From Halospeciosus flavus (GTDB lineage Archaea > Halobacteriota > Halobacteria > Halobacteriales > Halobacteriaceae): a DNA stretch of 64,000 nucleotides. Shown here piece by piece: positions 1 through 8,357 of the stretch. The notes below the pieces were generated by a model. The model was not told where the DNA came from. It did not search any database and was given only the letters and a program-made list of their open reading frames with translations. The DNA lies in assembly GCF_029814175.1 (NCBI RefSeq), contig NZ_CP122312.1, positions 868,001 through 932,000 of the forward strand, written 5' to 3'. Position 1 is the stretch's first letter. Each line of letters begins with the position of its first letter. A program made the position numbers and the translations under genes.

Positions 1-144
1 ACGCATCTAAGCTCGAAACCCACCTGGAAAAGAAGTACCACTGAGGCCACTCGTAGAAGACGAGTTAGATAGACTCGGGATGTACGCGCCAAGGCAACGA
101 GGCGTTGAGTCCGCGAGCACTAACAGGCCAAGCCACACAATCAT
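1..144 (+). rRNA. rrl: 23S rRNA, 3' end (partial)
   Basis: The first ~144 bases match the conserved tail of haloarchaeal 23S rRNA, including the stretch around CGAAACCCACCTGG, the helix TCGTAGAAGACGAG, GGGATGTACGCGCC and the terminal CGAGCACTAACAG. The 5' part lies before the window. The 3' end is set near the CAATCAT at 138-144 by memory of mature haloarchaeal 23S ends and may be off by several bases. No protein gene is credible here despite open frames. Confidence 0.93.
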
Positions 145-286
145 ATCCGCATCCGGATCACAGAGACATGCTGTGCAGTATAGGTCGGTGATTCGGGTCC
201 AGGTGTTAACTGGATTGCACTTACACACGGTACTCGCCGTCGAGTAGTTCGACGGGCGAGAGTACGAGCCACAGTAGTGGCCGTAA

Positions 287-327
287 CCGACATTGGTAGG
301 ATCGCGGTTCGATTCCGCGAGTCGGCA
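287..327 (+). other. tRNA-like 5S processing element
   Basis: Directly before 5S the sequence folds as a minimal tRNA: CCGAC (287-291) pairs with GTCGG (321-325), and CGCGG-TTCGATT-CCGCG is a perfect T-arm with a canonical T-loop. D-arm and anticodon arm are absent, so it is not a tRNA gene. It is established for Haloferax that tRNase Z can mature the 5' end of 5S rRNA by recognising such a tRNA-like element in the 23S-5S spacer; the position here, ending exactly where 5S starts, fits that role. Confidence 0.75.
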
Positions 328-449
328 TTACGGCGGCCAGAGCGGTGGGGATCACCCGTACCCATCCCGAACACGGACGTTAAGCCCACCCACGTTCCGG
401 TCAGTACTGGAGTGCGCGAGCCTCTGGGAAATCCGGTTAGCCGCCGACC
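328..449 (+). rRNA. rrf: 5S rRNA
   Basis: A 122-nt segment starting TTACGGCGGCC and ending AGCCGCCGACC has the terminal-stem complementarity and internal motifs of archaeal 5S rRNA, for example CCCATCCCGAACACGG, GGTCAGTACTGGAGTG and CTCTGGGAAATCCGG. It sits 184 nt after the 23S tail, as usual in haloarchaeal rRNA operons. The first base is defined by the tRNA-like element that ends at 327. It would act in the large ribosomal subunit. Confidence 0.97.
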
Positions 450-457
450 AATCATAT

Positions 458-490
458 AGAGCCCGACGCACATCGCGTGCGTCGGGCTCT
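458..490 (+). terminator. Strong hairpin after 5S rRNA
   Basis: A perfect 14-bp inverted repeat (458-471 with 477-490, loop ATCGC) follows 5S by 8 nt, followed by a short T-rich tail (CTTCATTTG). It may end the rRNA transcript or protect the 3' end of the precursor. In several haloarchaea a tRNA-Cys follows 5S; none is visible here. Archaeal termination mostly relies on U-tracts, so the terminator role is inference. Confidence 0.6.
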
Positions 491-609
491 CTTCATTTGT
501 ACAACCCACCCATAGTGGGCAACAAGTCTTAACCGCTATCCGTTCCACCCGCTAGTGCAACCGTCGTCTGTGGAGCCACAGAATCGAGACAGCCGGTCGC
601 ACCTAAATC

Positions 610-1605
610 ATGAGCGACTCATCGAGTACGACGACCCAGGAGCGGTCGCGCGTGGCCTCGAAAGAGGAAGAGGAAGAGCAACCCGAGGAAGAAACAGTCG
701 AAGAGCTACGCTGTCCGGAGTGCGGTGGAAACCTCGCCAAGAACGCTGCCCGCGGCGAGACAGTCTGTGAGGACTGTGGACTCGTCGTCGAGGAGGACGA
801 GATCGACCACGGTCCGGAGTGGCGTGCGTTCGACTCCAAGGAGCAAGACCAGAAGTCACGCGTCGGGGCCCCGACGACGAACATGATGCACGACAAGGGG
901 CTATCGACGAACATCGGCTGGCAGGACAAAGACGCCTACGGCAACTCGCTCTCCTCGAGTCAGCGCCAGAAGATGCAGCGCCTCCGCACGTGGAACGAGC
1001 GATTCCGCACTCGTGACTCCAAGGAGCGCAACCTGAAGCAGGCGCTCGGGGAGATCGACCGGATGGCGTCGGCTCTGGGCCTCCCGGACAACGTCCGCGA
1101 GACGGCCTCCGTCATCTACCGCCGCGCGCTCGACGAGGACCTCCTGCCCGGTCGCTCCATCGAGGGTGTCTCGACGGCGAGTCTGTACGCGTCCGCGCGA
1201 CAGGCGAACACGCCTCGGTCGCTCGACGAAGTCGCCAACGTCTCCCGTGTCGAGAAAGACGAGATCGCCCGGACGTATCGCTACATCGTCCGCGAACTCA
1301 GCCTCGAGATCGAGCCGGCGGACCCGGCCAACTACGTCCCGCGGTTCGTCTCCGAACTCGACCTCGGGGACGAAGTCGAGCGGCACGCCCGGAGCCTCCT
1401 CGAGAGCGCGAAGCAGGCCGGGATCGTGAGCGGGAAGAGTCCGGTCGGACTCGCCGCTGCGGCCATCTACGCGGCCGCACTCCTCGCGAACGAGAAAGTG
1501 ACCCAACGCGAGGTCTCGGAGGTCGCGGACATCTCCGAGGTCACCATCCGCAACCGCTACCACGAACTCCTCGAAGCCGAGGAGAGCATTCCGATGGAAG
1601 CATAG
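610..1605 (+). CDS. tfb: Transcription initiation factor IIB (TFB)
   Basis: A 331-residue TFB, which binds the TATA-TBP complex and BRE and recruits RNA polymerase. An acidic N-terminal tail of about 30 residues precedes a zinc ribbon with Cys35, Cys38, Cys53 and Cys56. The B-reader/linker follows (about 70-125) and then two cyclin-like repeats (about 130-220 and 225-320); the second ends in a recognition helix containing VTIRNRY. Length and order are normal. The ATG at 610 comes 120 nt after the rRNA hairpin, with a weak AT-rich CTTAAC near 528. Haloarchaea usually carry several TFBs; which paralogue this is cannot be told. Confidence 0.97.
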   Translation: MSDSSSTTTQERSRVASKEEEEEQPEEETVEELRCPECGGNLAKNAARGETVCEDCGLVVEEDEIDHGPEWRAFDSKEQDQKSRVGAPTTNMMHDKGLSTNIGWQDKDAYGNSLSSSQRQKMQRLRTWNERFRTRDSKERNLKQALGEIDRMASALGLPDNVRETASVIYRRALDEDLLPGRSIEGVSTASLYASARQANTPRSLDEVANVSRVEKDEIARTYRYIVRELSLEIEPADPANYVPRFVSELDLGDEVERHARSLLESAKQAGIVSGKSPVGLAAAAIYAAALLANEKVTQREVSEVADISEVTIRNRYHELLEAEESIPMEA

Positions 1606-1628
1606 GCGAGGCCGCCCGCCACGCGGGC

Positions 1629-2120
1629 ATGGAGACCACCCGTCACTTCGTCGCGACGGCGTACGTCGTCTGCGACGGCGCGACCGCGCTCCACCACCAC
1701 GACCGACTCGACCTCTGGCTCCCGCCGGGTGGCCACATCGACCGGGGTGAACTCCCCCGGTCGGCCGCCCGCCGCGAAGTACGCGAAGAGGTCGGGCACG
1801 AACCGACACTTCTCGAGTCCGAAACGTCAGTCTCGACGCCCGTCGTCACCGAACTTCCTGGCCCCGAGTATCTCCTCCTCGAAGACATTCACTACTACGA
1901 GGGCGGCGACGTCGGCCACCAACACGTCGACTTCGTCTACTTCGGGTCGGTCCCGTCGCGCGAGATCGCCCCTTCCGACGGGGAACGTGCAGCAGAACAC
2001 TGGGAGTGGTACACACCCGACGACCTCCGCGCCGCCGACGAACTCGGTGCAGAAGTCGTCGAACTCGGTCTCGAAGCGATCGAGCGCGTCACGGCGGCGG
2101 GGCGGGATTCAGAGTCGTGA
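1629..2120 (+). CDS. Nudix hydrolase
   Basis: A 163-residue protein with a full Nudix box, GHIDRGE followed seven residues later by REVREEVG, at about residues 36-58, so it should hydrolyse a nucleoside diphosphate linked to another moiety using Mg2+. Substrate cannot be told from sequence; a GGH just before the box is seen in several archaeal Nudix proteins. The ATG lies 23 nt after the tfb stop, so read-through from tfb is possible. Its last 12 bp overlap the 3' end of the convergent asparagine-synthase-like gene. Confidence 0.88.
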   Translation: METTRHFVATAYVVCDGATALHHHDRLDLWLPPGGHIDRGELPRSAARREVREEVGHEPTLLESETSVSTPVVTELPGPEYLLLEDIHYYEGGDVGHQHVDFVYFGSVPSREIAPSDGERAAEHWEWYTPDDLRAADELGAEVVELGLEAIERVTAAGRDSES

Positions 2121-3185
2121 CTCGACGTACTTCCTGACGTGGTCGTCCATCCGGCGTTTGAACCCGGCCTGCCTGGCGAGGCGGTCGAGTTCGCGGGCGA
2201 CGAGACTCCCGTACTGCACTGCCTTCTTGTCGCGCTCGGCGACCGACTCGGGGAGCCACTCGGCCGCGACGTCGCGTAGCGCCGCCTTCCGTCGCGCGTG
2301 CTCGGTCTCCGCGTCCTCGACGAGCAGGTCGTCGGGTAGTCGGAGCGCCGCGTCGACCACACGGTCGTGGAGCAGTGGCGTCACGGGTTCGACGCCCGCT
2401 GCACGGACGGCGAGTGTGTCGCGTTCGAGTTGGTCCGGGAGCGTCTCGACGACTTCGCGTCGGGCACCGCGGACGGTGTCGGCCTCGACGCGGTGGTCGA
2501 GTTTCGCGACCTTCGAGTAGCCACCGAACAGTTCGTCGGCGCCCTGGCCGAGTACGAGGTGGTCGGTGTCGACTCGCTCGGCGACGAGGTAGAGTGGGAG
2601 GGCGATCTGGACGTCCATCGCGTTGGTCCGACCGATGGCGCGTGCGACCGTGGGGACGGCGTCCTCCACGCCTTCGATGGTGAGTTCGTGGACGACCAGG
2701 TCCGCCTCTCGTCCCATCGCGGCGGCGGAGTCGTGGGCGGACGCGACGTCGGTCGAGTCGGGGAAGCCGACGACGTGGAGCGGTGCGTCGAGGAGTGCCG
2801 CGAGGAGCGCGGAGTCGACCCCGCCGGAGAAAGCGACGGCGACGTCCTCGTCCGGAACGGTCTCGACGCCGGTCTCGACACTCTCGCGAACGGCGTCGAG
2901 CGCCCGCTCCCGGTCGGTCGTCGGTTCGGGGTCGGGGAGCGACCAGACGTGTCGAGTTCCCTCTCCGGCGCCGACGTGGCCGGCGGGGAACGGGGACGGG
3001 TCGTCGAGGTCGGTCGGGTCGAAACTCCACGCGTTCCCGTCGACGAAGAGCGGTTCACGCCCGAGGACGTCGCGGACGAGTCGGCCGTCCGGCAGTTCGC
3101 CTGCGAACCCGGACGTTCCGGGGAGCGGGTCGGCGGACGCGATGGCGTCCTCGACCGTCCGGGGGTCGGCGCCGTGGAGCGTCAC
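2109..3185 (-). CDS. Asparagine synthase-like protein without glutaminase Cys
   Basis: A 358-residue ATP pyrophosphatase of the AsnB class. The P-loop SGGVDS is at 120-125 and a GQGADELFGGYSK block, typical of AsnB, follows about 100 residues later. The first ~110 residues look like a shortened, degenerate class-II glutamine amidotransferase domain (LPDGRLVRD and FPAGH resemble AsnB) with no N-terminal Cys nucleophile. Thus ammonia-dependent amidation, or another amide or adenylate chemistry, is more likely than glutamine-dependent asparagine synthesis. It overlaps the PHP gene upstream by 4 bp and is probably co-transcribed with it. Confidence 0.82.
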   Translation of the reverse strand: MTLHGADPRTVEDAIASADPLPGTSGFAGELPDGRLVRDVLGREPLFVDGNAWSFDPTDLDDPSPFPAGHVGAGEGTRHVWSLPDPEPTTDRERALDAVRESVETGVETVPDEDVAVAFSGGVDSALLAALLDAPLHVVGFPDSTDVASAHDSAAAMGREADLVVHELTIEGVEDAVPTVARAIGRTNAMDVQIALPLYLVAERVDTDHLVLGQGADELFGGYSKVAKLDHRVEADTVRGARREVVETLPDQLERDTLAVRAAGVEPVTPLLHDRVVDAALRLPDDLLVEDAETEHARRKAALRDVAAEWLPESVAERDKKAVQYGSLVARELDRLARQAGFKRRMDDHVRKYVESRL

Positions 3186-3865
3186 AGCAACTCACGCAGG
3201 CGGTTCTTCACGCGGCGTTTGGCGCCGCCGGCGGCCTGCCGAAAACTGATGTACCAGGGCGTCCGTTTCCCCTCGACCGAGGTGCGCCCGTCCCGAATCG
3301 CGTCGAGGATGCTCTCCAGTGACGCTTCCTCGGTCTCGACTTTCGTTACCGCCTGCCCGACCATCTCGGCGATGTGGGCGTCGCTCCCGGCGGTCATCGG
3401 GATGTCTTGTTCGAGGGCGAAGCGTTCGGCCTGACGGTTCGCGCGTCCAGTGAGGAGTCGAGAGTTGTACACCTCGATGGCGTCGGCGCTCGCGAGTTGC
3501 TCGCGGGAGATGTTCGCGGCGACGCCGCTACGCGACTCCTGGAAGGGGTGGGGGACGACGGCGATGCCGCCGCGTTCGCGGATGGCGTCGAGCGTCTCCA
3601 TGAACGGCCGCCCCGTCGGGACGGCCTCGTGGACGCCGATGGCGAGGACGTGGCCCGCGGCGCTCGTCACCTCCATCCCCGGAATTCCGACGACGTCGTA
3701 CTCCGACGCGAGTTCGGTCGCCTCCAGACTGGCGGCTATCTCGTCGTGGTCGGTGACGGCGAGGGCGTCGAGTCCGACGGCCTCGGCCTGTTCGAGGAGC
3801 ATCTCGACCGAGTCACGGCCGTCGTAGGAGAGCGCCGAGTGGGCGTGGAGTTCGACCGACAGCAC
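3182..3865 (-). CDS. PHP domain metal-dependent phosphoesterase
   Basis: A 227-residue PHP-domain protein starting at GTG 3865, because the conserved N-terminus SVELHAHSALSYDG begins right after it; the longer open frame upstream has no conserved residues and would cover the promoter. Metal-binding signatures HAHS, TDHDE, VVPHPF and GSDAH are all present, so a two- or three-metal phosphoesterase is expected. The closest overall match in this window is the PHP protein at 26290. Substrate unknown; such proteins act on nucleotide or sugar phosphates in other archaea. Its 3' end overlaps the asparagine-synthase-like gene (4 bp). Confidence 0.85.
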   Translation of the reverse strand: MLSVELHAHSALSYDGRDSVEMLLEQAEAVGLDALAVTDHDEIAASLEATELASEYDVVGIPGMEVTSAAGHVLAIGVHEAVPTGRPFMETLDAIRERGGIAVVPHPFQESRSGVAANISREQLASADAIEVYNSRLLTGRANRQAERFALEQDIPMTAGSDAHIAEMVGQAVTKVETEEASLESILDAIRDGRTSVEGKRTPWYISFRQAAGGAKRRVKNRLRELL

Positions 3866-3957
3866 GACCAGTAGTAGCGAGGGACGGGCCAAAAACGCCT
3901 CGGTCCGTCCGGGGGCCGACCGCGAACGTCTATGGTCTCCCGGCGGGAACCGACGGT

Positions 3958-4749
3958 GTGACTGTGAGACAGCCAACGTTCCCGAGACGCCTCCGAAACC
4001 GCGAACCGCTCGTCGGGTGTTGGATGCTCGTCGGCCACCCGGTCGTCGGCGAGTTCCTCGCCCAGCAGGGCTTCGACTTCGTCGTCGCGGACGGCGAACA
4101 CACCGAGAACGACGTCGAGACGCTCGCCTCGGTGGTCCGGGCTGTCGACGCCGCGGGGACCGACACCGAGGTACTGGTCCGGTCGCCGTCGGCGGACCCG
4201 GCGGACGTCAAGCGGCTGCTCGACCTCGGACCCCGCGGCGTGATCGTCCCGCAGATCGAGGACGTCGACGCGGCCCGGTGTGCGGTCGAGGCCGCGACCT
4301 ACCCGCCGGAGGGCGTCCGCGGGGTCGCCGGCACTCGTCCCTCGGGGTACGGGACCGACCTCGAAACCGCCGTCGAGCGCGCGAGCGAGGACGTGGTGAC
4401 GATCCTCCAGGTTGAGACGGCGGGTGCCGTCGCGGACGCTGCGGAAATCGCGGCGCTCGACGGCGTCGACGCACTCCTGATCGGCCCCGCCGACCTCTCG
4501 GCCCGACTCGGCGTGTTCGGCGAGTACGACCACGACCGATTCCGCGACGCCGTCGCGACGGTCGTCGAGGCGGCCGACGCGGCGGAGACGCCGGTCGGCA
4601 CTCTCGCGACCACGCGGGAGAACCTCGAGACCCGCCACGCGTGGGGGATGGACTACATGGTCGCCGGCACCGACCTCGGGTACCTCCGTGACGCGGGCGC
4701 GCGCTACCGGGAGACGTACGCAGGCTTGTCGACAGAGGAGAACACATAG
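3958..4749 (+). CDS. HpcH/HpaI family aldolase
   Basis: A 263-residue (beta/alpha)8 class-II aldolase of the HpcH/HpaI family, which cleaves or forms 4-hydroxy-2-oxo acids using a divalent metal. Visible hallmarks are GCWMLVGHP near the start, FVVADGEHT, RGVIVPQIED, and the later VETAGAV and IGPADLSARLG segments that supply metal ligands. The GTG at 3958 is used as start; a second GTG lies two codons in. It is divergent from the PHP gene (92-bp gap). The exact substrate is not predictable. Confidence 0.88.
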   Translation: MTVRQPTFPRRLRNREPLVGCWMLVGHPVVGEFLAQQGFDFVVADGEHTENDVETLASVVRAVDAAGTDTEVLVRSPSADPADVKRLLDLGPRGVIVPQIEDVDAARCAVEAATYPPEGVRGVAGTRPSGYGTDLETAVERASEDVVTILQVETAGAVADAAEIAALDGVDALLIGPADLSARLGVFGEYDHDRFRDAVATVVEAADAAETPVGTLATTRENLETRHAWGMDYMVAGTDLGYLRDAGARYRETYAGLSTEENT

Positions 4750-4799
4750 GTCGCTCGCCCTCCGACTGACAGACGAACGAGGTCACCGGCCCCTCGATA

Positions 4800-4835
4800 C
4801 CGGGACCGGAACCGATACCGACTCCGATACCGATG
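4800..4835. repeat. Hexamer-phased repeat at a start codon
   Basis: Six consecutive 6-bp units, each beginning CCG (CCGGGA, CCGGAA, CCGATA, CCGACT, CCGATA, CCGATG), run without a gap; the last unit supplies the ATG of the next gene. The phasing is exact though the units vary. A similar array is present at 26183. Confidence 0.6.
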
Positions 4836-5135
4836 ATTACCCCCCAACTCTTCACCGAACTCACCGCGGTCGTCAGAATCGTCCTCTTGACTGTCGCGTT
4901 CGTGTTCGCGGTCGTCGCCGCGCGCGGGTACAGCGACGCCCCGTGGGGCGCGGTCCTCCGACCGCTCCCGGTCGCGATTCTGGCACTCGCCACGAGCGTC
5001 GCCACGCTCCTCGTCGACGTGAGCGAGACGACTGCACAGGTAGTGACAGTCGCCGTCTGGACGGTCGGCGTGGGCGCCGTCGCACTCTCGACGTACCGAT
5101 TCGTCGACCTCGTCGCCGAGCGAGGTGACCGATGA
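4833..5135 (+). CDS. Small three-helix membrane protein
   Basis: A 100-residue protein with three hydrophobic segments at about 12-31, 42-62 and 68-88, ending in a charged tail. No catalytic motif and no name can be given. The ATG is the end of a hexamer-repeat array. Its stop overlaps the next start by 4 bp (ATGA), and the next protein has the same size and topology, so the two may form a membrane pair or a heteromer. Size and layout also resemble the protein at 43233. The third gene of the unit is KaiC-like, suggesting a signalling role (inference). Confidence 0.72.
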   Translation: MITPQLFTELTAVVRIVLLTVAFVFAVVAARGYSDAPWGAVLRPLPVAILALATSVATLLVDVSETTAQVVTVAVWTVGVGAVALSTYRFVDLVAERGDR

Positions 5136-5497
5136 GCGCGACGCTGGTCTCGCTGCTCGCGCTGATCCAGTTGCTCCTGCTCGTGACGTGTTCGCTCGTC
5201 ATCGTCGTCACCCTGTACCGCCACTGGACGACCGTCCTGTACCGTCGCGGGGTCGTCGCACTCGTCGCGACGCTCCTCGTGTTCGCGGTGGGCGCCGTCG
5301 TCGACGTCGCGGCCGAACGCGGCCTCAACGTCGTACTGTTCGAGATGGTCGACGACGTCCTGTTCACCGCTGCAGCGGCACTCGCGGTCGTCGCGACGTG
5401 GTTGTTCGCCCGCGACTTCGTCGTCACCGGGCGGGACGAACCGGTCGAGATATCGGCCGAACCGGACGAGACGACCGGGAGGTTCGAGGATGCCTGA
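5132..5497 (+). CDS. Small three-helix membrane protein
   Basis: A 121-residue protein with hydrophobic stretches at about 4-27, 39-57 and 70-92 and a hydrophilic, acidic C-terminal tail. It overlaps the upstream membrane gene by 4 bp and the downstream KaiC-like gene by 8 bp, so all three are translationally coupled. No recognised family signature. A basic loop with RHW and YRR after helix 1 resembles the short basic loops of the small membrane proteins at 4833 and 43233. Function unknown; as part of this operon it may anchor or sense for the cytosolic partner. Confidence 0.72.
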   Translation: MSATLVSLLALIQLLLLVTCSLVIVVTLYRHWTTVLYRRGVVALVATLLVFAVGAVVDVAAERGLNVVLFEMVDDVLFTAAAALAVVATWLFARDFVVTGRDEPVEISAEPDETTGRFEDA

Positions 5498-6029
5498 GGG
5501 GATGCCTCGGTCCGACGGCGGCGAACGGACGATACCGGTAGAACCGCAGCGACAGACGCTCGTCACGTCCTCGTTCGACCAGCAAACGTTGGCGCGACTC
5601 CCCGAGGCGGCGTTCGAGAACCTCCTCGTCGTCTCGACCGGTCTCCACCCCAAGCGCATCGAGCGAATCGTCCGCGAGCGTGGTCACGACCCGCGACAGG
5701 TGGGGGTCCTCCCGGTCACCGGTGGCGACGTCGACTACGACGGCCCGCTCTGGGTCGCCGACCGGACGAGTCCGGCCGACCTGACGGGACTCAGTATGCG
5801 TTTCTCCGAGGCGGCCAGACACCTCGAACCCGGCGTCGGGTGGGTCTGCGTCGACAGCGTGAGCACGCTCTACATGTACGCCGCGAGCGAACGCGTCTAC
5901 CGCTTCCTCTCGCAACTGGTCTCGAAACTCGACGCCCAGTCGATGACTGGCGTCTACTGCGTCTCGCGCGGCGTCCTCGACGACCAGGAGTACGCTCGTC
6001 TCAGCGACCTCGTCGACGAGGTCGTCTGA
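5490..6029 (+). CDS. Degenerate KaiC/RecA-like protein
   Basis: A 179-residue soluble protein whose order of strands and helices resembles haloarchaeal KaiC-like proteins, for example FENLLVVSTGL at the normal P-loop strand and VCVDSVSTLYMYA at a Walker-B-like strand. However, the GxxxxGK[ST] P-loop is absent, so ATP hydrolysis is unlikely. It would be a regulatory or binding relic. The start at 5490 overlaps the upstream membrane gene by 8 bp. The intact KaiC-like protein at 22202 is next to a histidine kinase, supporting a signalling context. Exact role unknown. Confidence 0.68.
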   Translation: MPEGMPRSDGGERTIPVEPQRQTLVTSSFDQQTLARLPEAAFENLLVVSTGLHPKRIERIVRERGHDPRQVGVLPVTGGDVDYDGPLWVADRTSPADLTGLSMRFSEAARHLEPGVGWVCVDSVSTLYMYAASERVYRFLSQLVSKLDAQSMTGVYCVSRGVLDDQEYARLSDLVDEVV

Positions 6030-6095
6030 TCGCCGGCGTGTTCGGTTGTGCGGCTGTCTGGTCGGAGTCGGTGGCAGGTTACTCCTTCCAAGATG

Positions 6096-6118
6096 GCACG
6101 TCCGTGCATATAGAAAAG
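6096..6118 (+). promoter_or_regulatory. Putative purL promoter with palindrome
   Basis: A 12-bp palindrome (GCACG-TC-CGTGC, 6096-6107) abuts an AT-rich ATATAGAAAAGC segment (6109-6120) that can act as BRE/TATA. The purL ATG follows about 35 nt later, so a short leader is expected. The palindrome is a candidate operator; no known regulator is assigned. Confidence 0.45.
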
Positions 6119-6150
6119 CATTAATCCGTCCGAGAAAGACACGAAGGTGA

Positions 6151-8313
6151 ATGCCCCTGGCCGACGCGGACCGCGAGCGTATCGTCGACGAACTCGGCCG
6201 CGACCCGACGCGGGCGGAGAGCGCCCTGTTCGAGAACCTCTGGAGCGAGCACTGCGCGTACCGCTCGTCGTTGCCGCTGCTCTCCGCCTTCGAGACCGAG
6301 GGCGAGGGCGTCGTCGTCGGCCCCGGTGACGACGCCGCGGTCGTCGCCCTGGACGACGACACCTACGTCACGTTCGGCGTCGAGAGCCACAACCACCCGT
6401 CGTACGTCGACCCGTACGACGGGGCCGCGACGGGCGTGGGCGGAATCGTCCGCGACACGCTCTCGATGGGTGCCTACCCCATCGCGCTCGCGGACTGTCT
6501 CTACTTCGGCGACTTCGACGCCGAGCACTCACGCTACCTCCTCGACGGCGTCGTCGAGGGGATCAGCGACTACGGCAACTCCATCGGCGTCCCCACGGTC
6601 GGCGGGAGCACCGCCTTCCACCCGGACTACGAGGGGAACCCGCTGGTGAACGTCGCCTGCGTCGGTCTCGTCGACGCCGACCGCGTCGTCACCGCGGACG
6701 CCAAACGCCCCGGCAACGAACTCGTCCTCGTCGGGAACGCTACGGGCCGCGACGGCCTGGGCGGCGCCTCCTTCGCCAGCGAGGACCTGGACGAGGACGC
6801 CGAGACCGAGGACCGCCCCGCGGTCCAGGTCGGCGACCCCTACACGGAGAAACTCCTCGTCGAGGCCAACGAGGAACTCCTCGACCGCGACCTGCTCGTC
6901 GCCGCCCGCGACCTCGGTGCCGCGGGACTCGGCGGGGCCTCCTCGGAGATGATCGCGAAGGGCCGACTCGGCTGTGAGATCGACCTCGAACGCGTCCACC
7001 AGCGCGAGGAGGGGATGAACGCGATGGAGATCCTCCTCGCCGAGTCCCAGGAGCGGATGTGCTACGAGGTCGCCCCGGAGGACGTCGACGAGGTGCGAGA
7101 CGTCGCCGAGAAGTACGACCTCGGCTGCTCGGTCATCGGCGAAGTCACCGACGGCAACCGCTACGTCGCCCGCTTCGAGGGTGACGTCGTCGTCGACGCC
7201 CCCGCGGAGTTCCTCGCGGACGGCGCCCCGCTCAACGACCTCCCGAGCGAGGAACCGCCCGAACCTACGGTCGACCTGCCCGACGTCGCACTCGACGAGG
7301 CGTTCGAGGCCGTCGTCGGCAGTCCGAACACCGCGAGCAAGCGCTGGGTCTACCGCCAGTACGACCACGAGGTCGGCGCGCGGACGGCCACGGGACCGGG
7401 CGACGACGCCGCGGTGCTCGCCGTTCGAGAGGCCAATGCGGAACCACGTTCCGCAGACAAGTCGAACGGTGAGAACCGTGAGACAGGGCAGGGTCTCGCG
7501 CTCGCCGCCGGGGCCTCACCGAACTGGACCGCGACGGCTCCCTACGAGGGCGCTCGTGCCGTCGCCGTCGAGAACGCGACGAACCTCGCGGCGAAGGGCG
7601 CGACCCCCCTCGCGGCCGTCGACTGCCTGAACGGCGGTAACCCCGAGAAACCCGACGTGTACGGCGGCTTCGAGGGAATCGTCGACGGCCTCGCCGACGC
7701 CTGCGCCGACCTCGACGTCCCGGTCGTCGGCGGCAACGTCTCGCTGTACAACGACTCGGTGGCCGGCCCCATCCCGCCGACGCCAACGCTCGCCGTCCTC
7801 GGGACGAAGTCGGGATACGACGCCCCGCCGGCGTCTTCGCAGGGTGAGGGAACACTCCTCCTCGTCGGCGGCCACCGCGAGGAACTGGGCGGTTCGGAGT
7901 ACCTCGCGCAGTTCGACGGTAGCGACACCTTCCCGGCCGTGCCTGCGGACGCGCCCGCGTTCGTCGAGACGCTCGCCGACGTGGCCGACGCCCGGGAGAC
8001 GCTCGCCGTCCACGACGTGAGCGACGGCGGACTCGCGGTCGCACTGGCCGAACTCGTCACCGACGAGACGGGAGTCGACGCCACGGTTCCGAGCCTCGAC
8101 GCGCTCTTCTCCGAGGCCGTCGGCCGCGCCGTGGTCGAGACTGAAGACCCCGGAGCGGTCCGCGAGGCGTTCGAGGACGTGGCGCCCGTCGTGGAACTCG
8201 GCGAGGCCACCGCAGAGGGTGCGCTCGACCTCTCCGTCGACGGAGAGACGCTCGCCTACGACGCCGCGGAGATTCGTGAGCGTCGGGACGTGCTCGCCCG
8301 CGAACTCGACTAG
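6151..8313 (+). CDS. purL: Phosphoribosylformylglycinamidine synthase subunit PurL
   Basis: A 720-residue small-type PurL, the synthetase subunit that with PurQ and PurS converts FGAR to FGAM in purine biosynthesis. Clear motifs are EHCAYRSS near the N-terminus, [36 protein letters not shown] and the second-half [18 protein letters not shown] and NVSLYND. Length fits archaeal PurL. One oddity: residues about 428-448 form a charged, low-complexity insertion between AVLAVRE and [12 protein letters not shown], encoded by two small palindromes. Start ATG at 6151 fits the promoter. purS and purQ are not adjacent. Confidence 0.96.
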   Translation: MPLADADRERIVDELGRDPTRAESALFENLWSEHCAYRSSLPLLSAFETEGEGVVVGPGDDAAVVALDDDTYVTFGVESHNHPSYVDPYDGAATGVGGIVRDTLSMGAYPIALADCLYFGDFDAEHSRYLLDGVVEGISDYGNSIGVPTVGGSTAFHPDYEGNPLVNVACVGLVDADRVVTADAKRPGNELVLVGNATGRDGLGGASFASEDLDEDAETEDRPAVQVGDPYTEKLLVEANEELLDRDLLVAARDLGAAGLGGASSEMIAKGRLGCEIDLERVHQREEGMNAMEILLAESQERMCYEVAPEDVDEVRDVAEKYDLGCSVIGEVTDGNRYVARFEGDVVVDAPAEFLADGAPLNDLPSEEPPEPTVDLPDVALDEAFEAVVGSPNTASKRWVYRQYDHEVGARTATGPGDDAAVLAVREANAEPRSADKSNGENRETGQGLALAAGASPNWTATAPYEGARAVAVENATNLAAKGATPLAAVDCLNGGNPEKPDVYGGFEGIVDGLADACADLDVPVVGGNVSLYNDSVAGPIPPTPTLAVLGTKSGYDAPPASSQGEGTLLLVGGHREELGGSEYLAQFDGSDTFPAVPADAPAFVETLADVADARETLAVHDVSDGGLAVALAELVTDETGVDATVPSLDALFSEAVGRAVVETEDPGAVREAFEDVAPVVELGEATAEGALDLSVDGETLAYDAAEIRERRDVLARELD
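7438..7479. repeat. Twin palindromes inside purL
   Basis: Two hairpins lie in tandem in coding sequence: GCGGAAC-CAC-GTTCCGC at 7438-7454 and ACGGT-GAGA-ACCGT at 7466-7479. They encode the extra [16 protein letters not shown] segment of PurL, which does not look like the flanking conserved sequence. A small in-frame insertion of a palindromic element is the simplest reading. Confidence 0.55.
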
Positions 8314-8357
8314 TCGGTCCGGAGAAAGCTTTTACCGAGTTGGAACGAGGCCTCGGC

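Noticed and set aside
7-548. Several open frames on both strands in the first 550 bases
   Set aside because: They lie over 23S and 5S rRNA and the spacer; conserved RNA sequence explains them.
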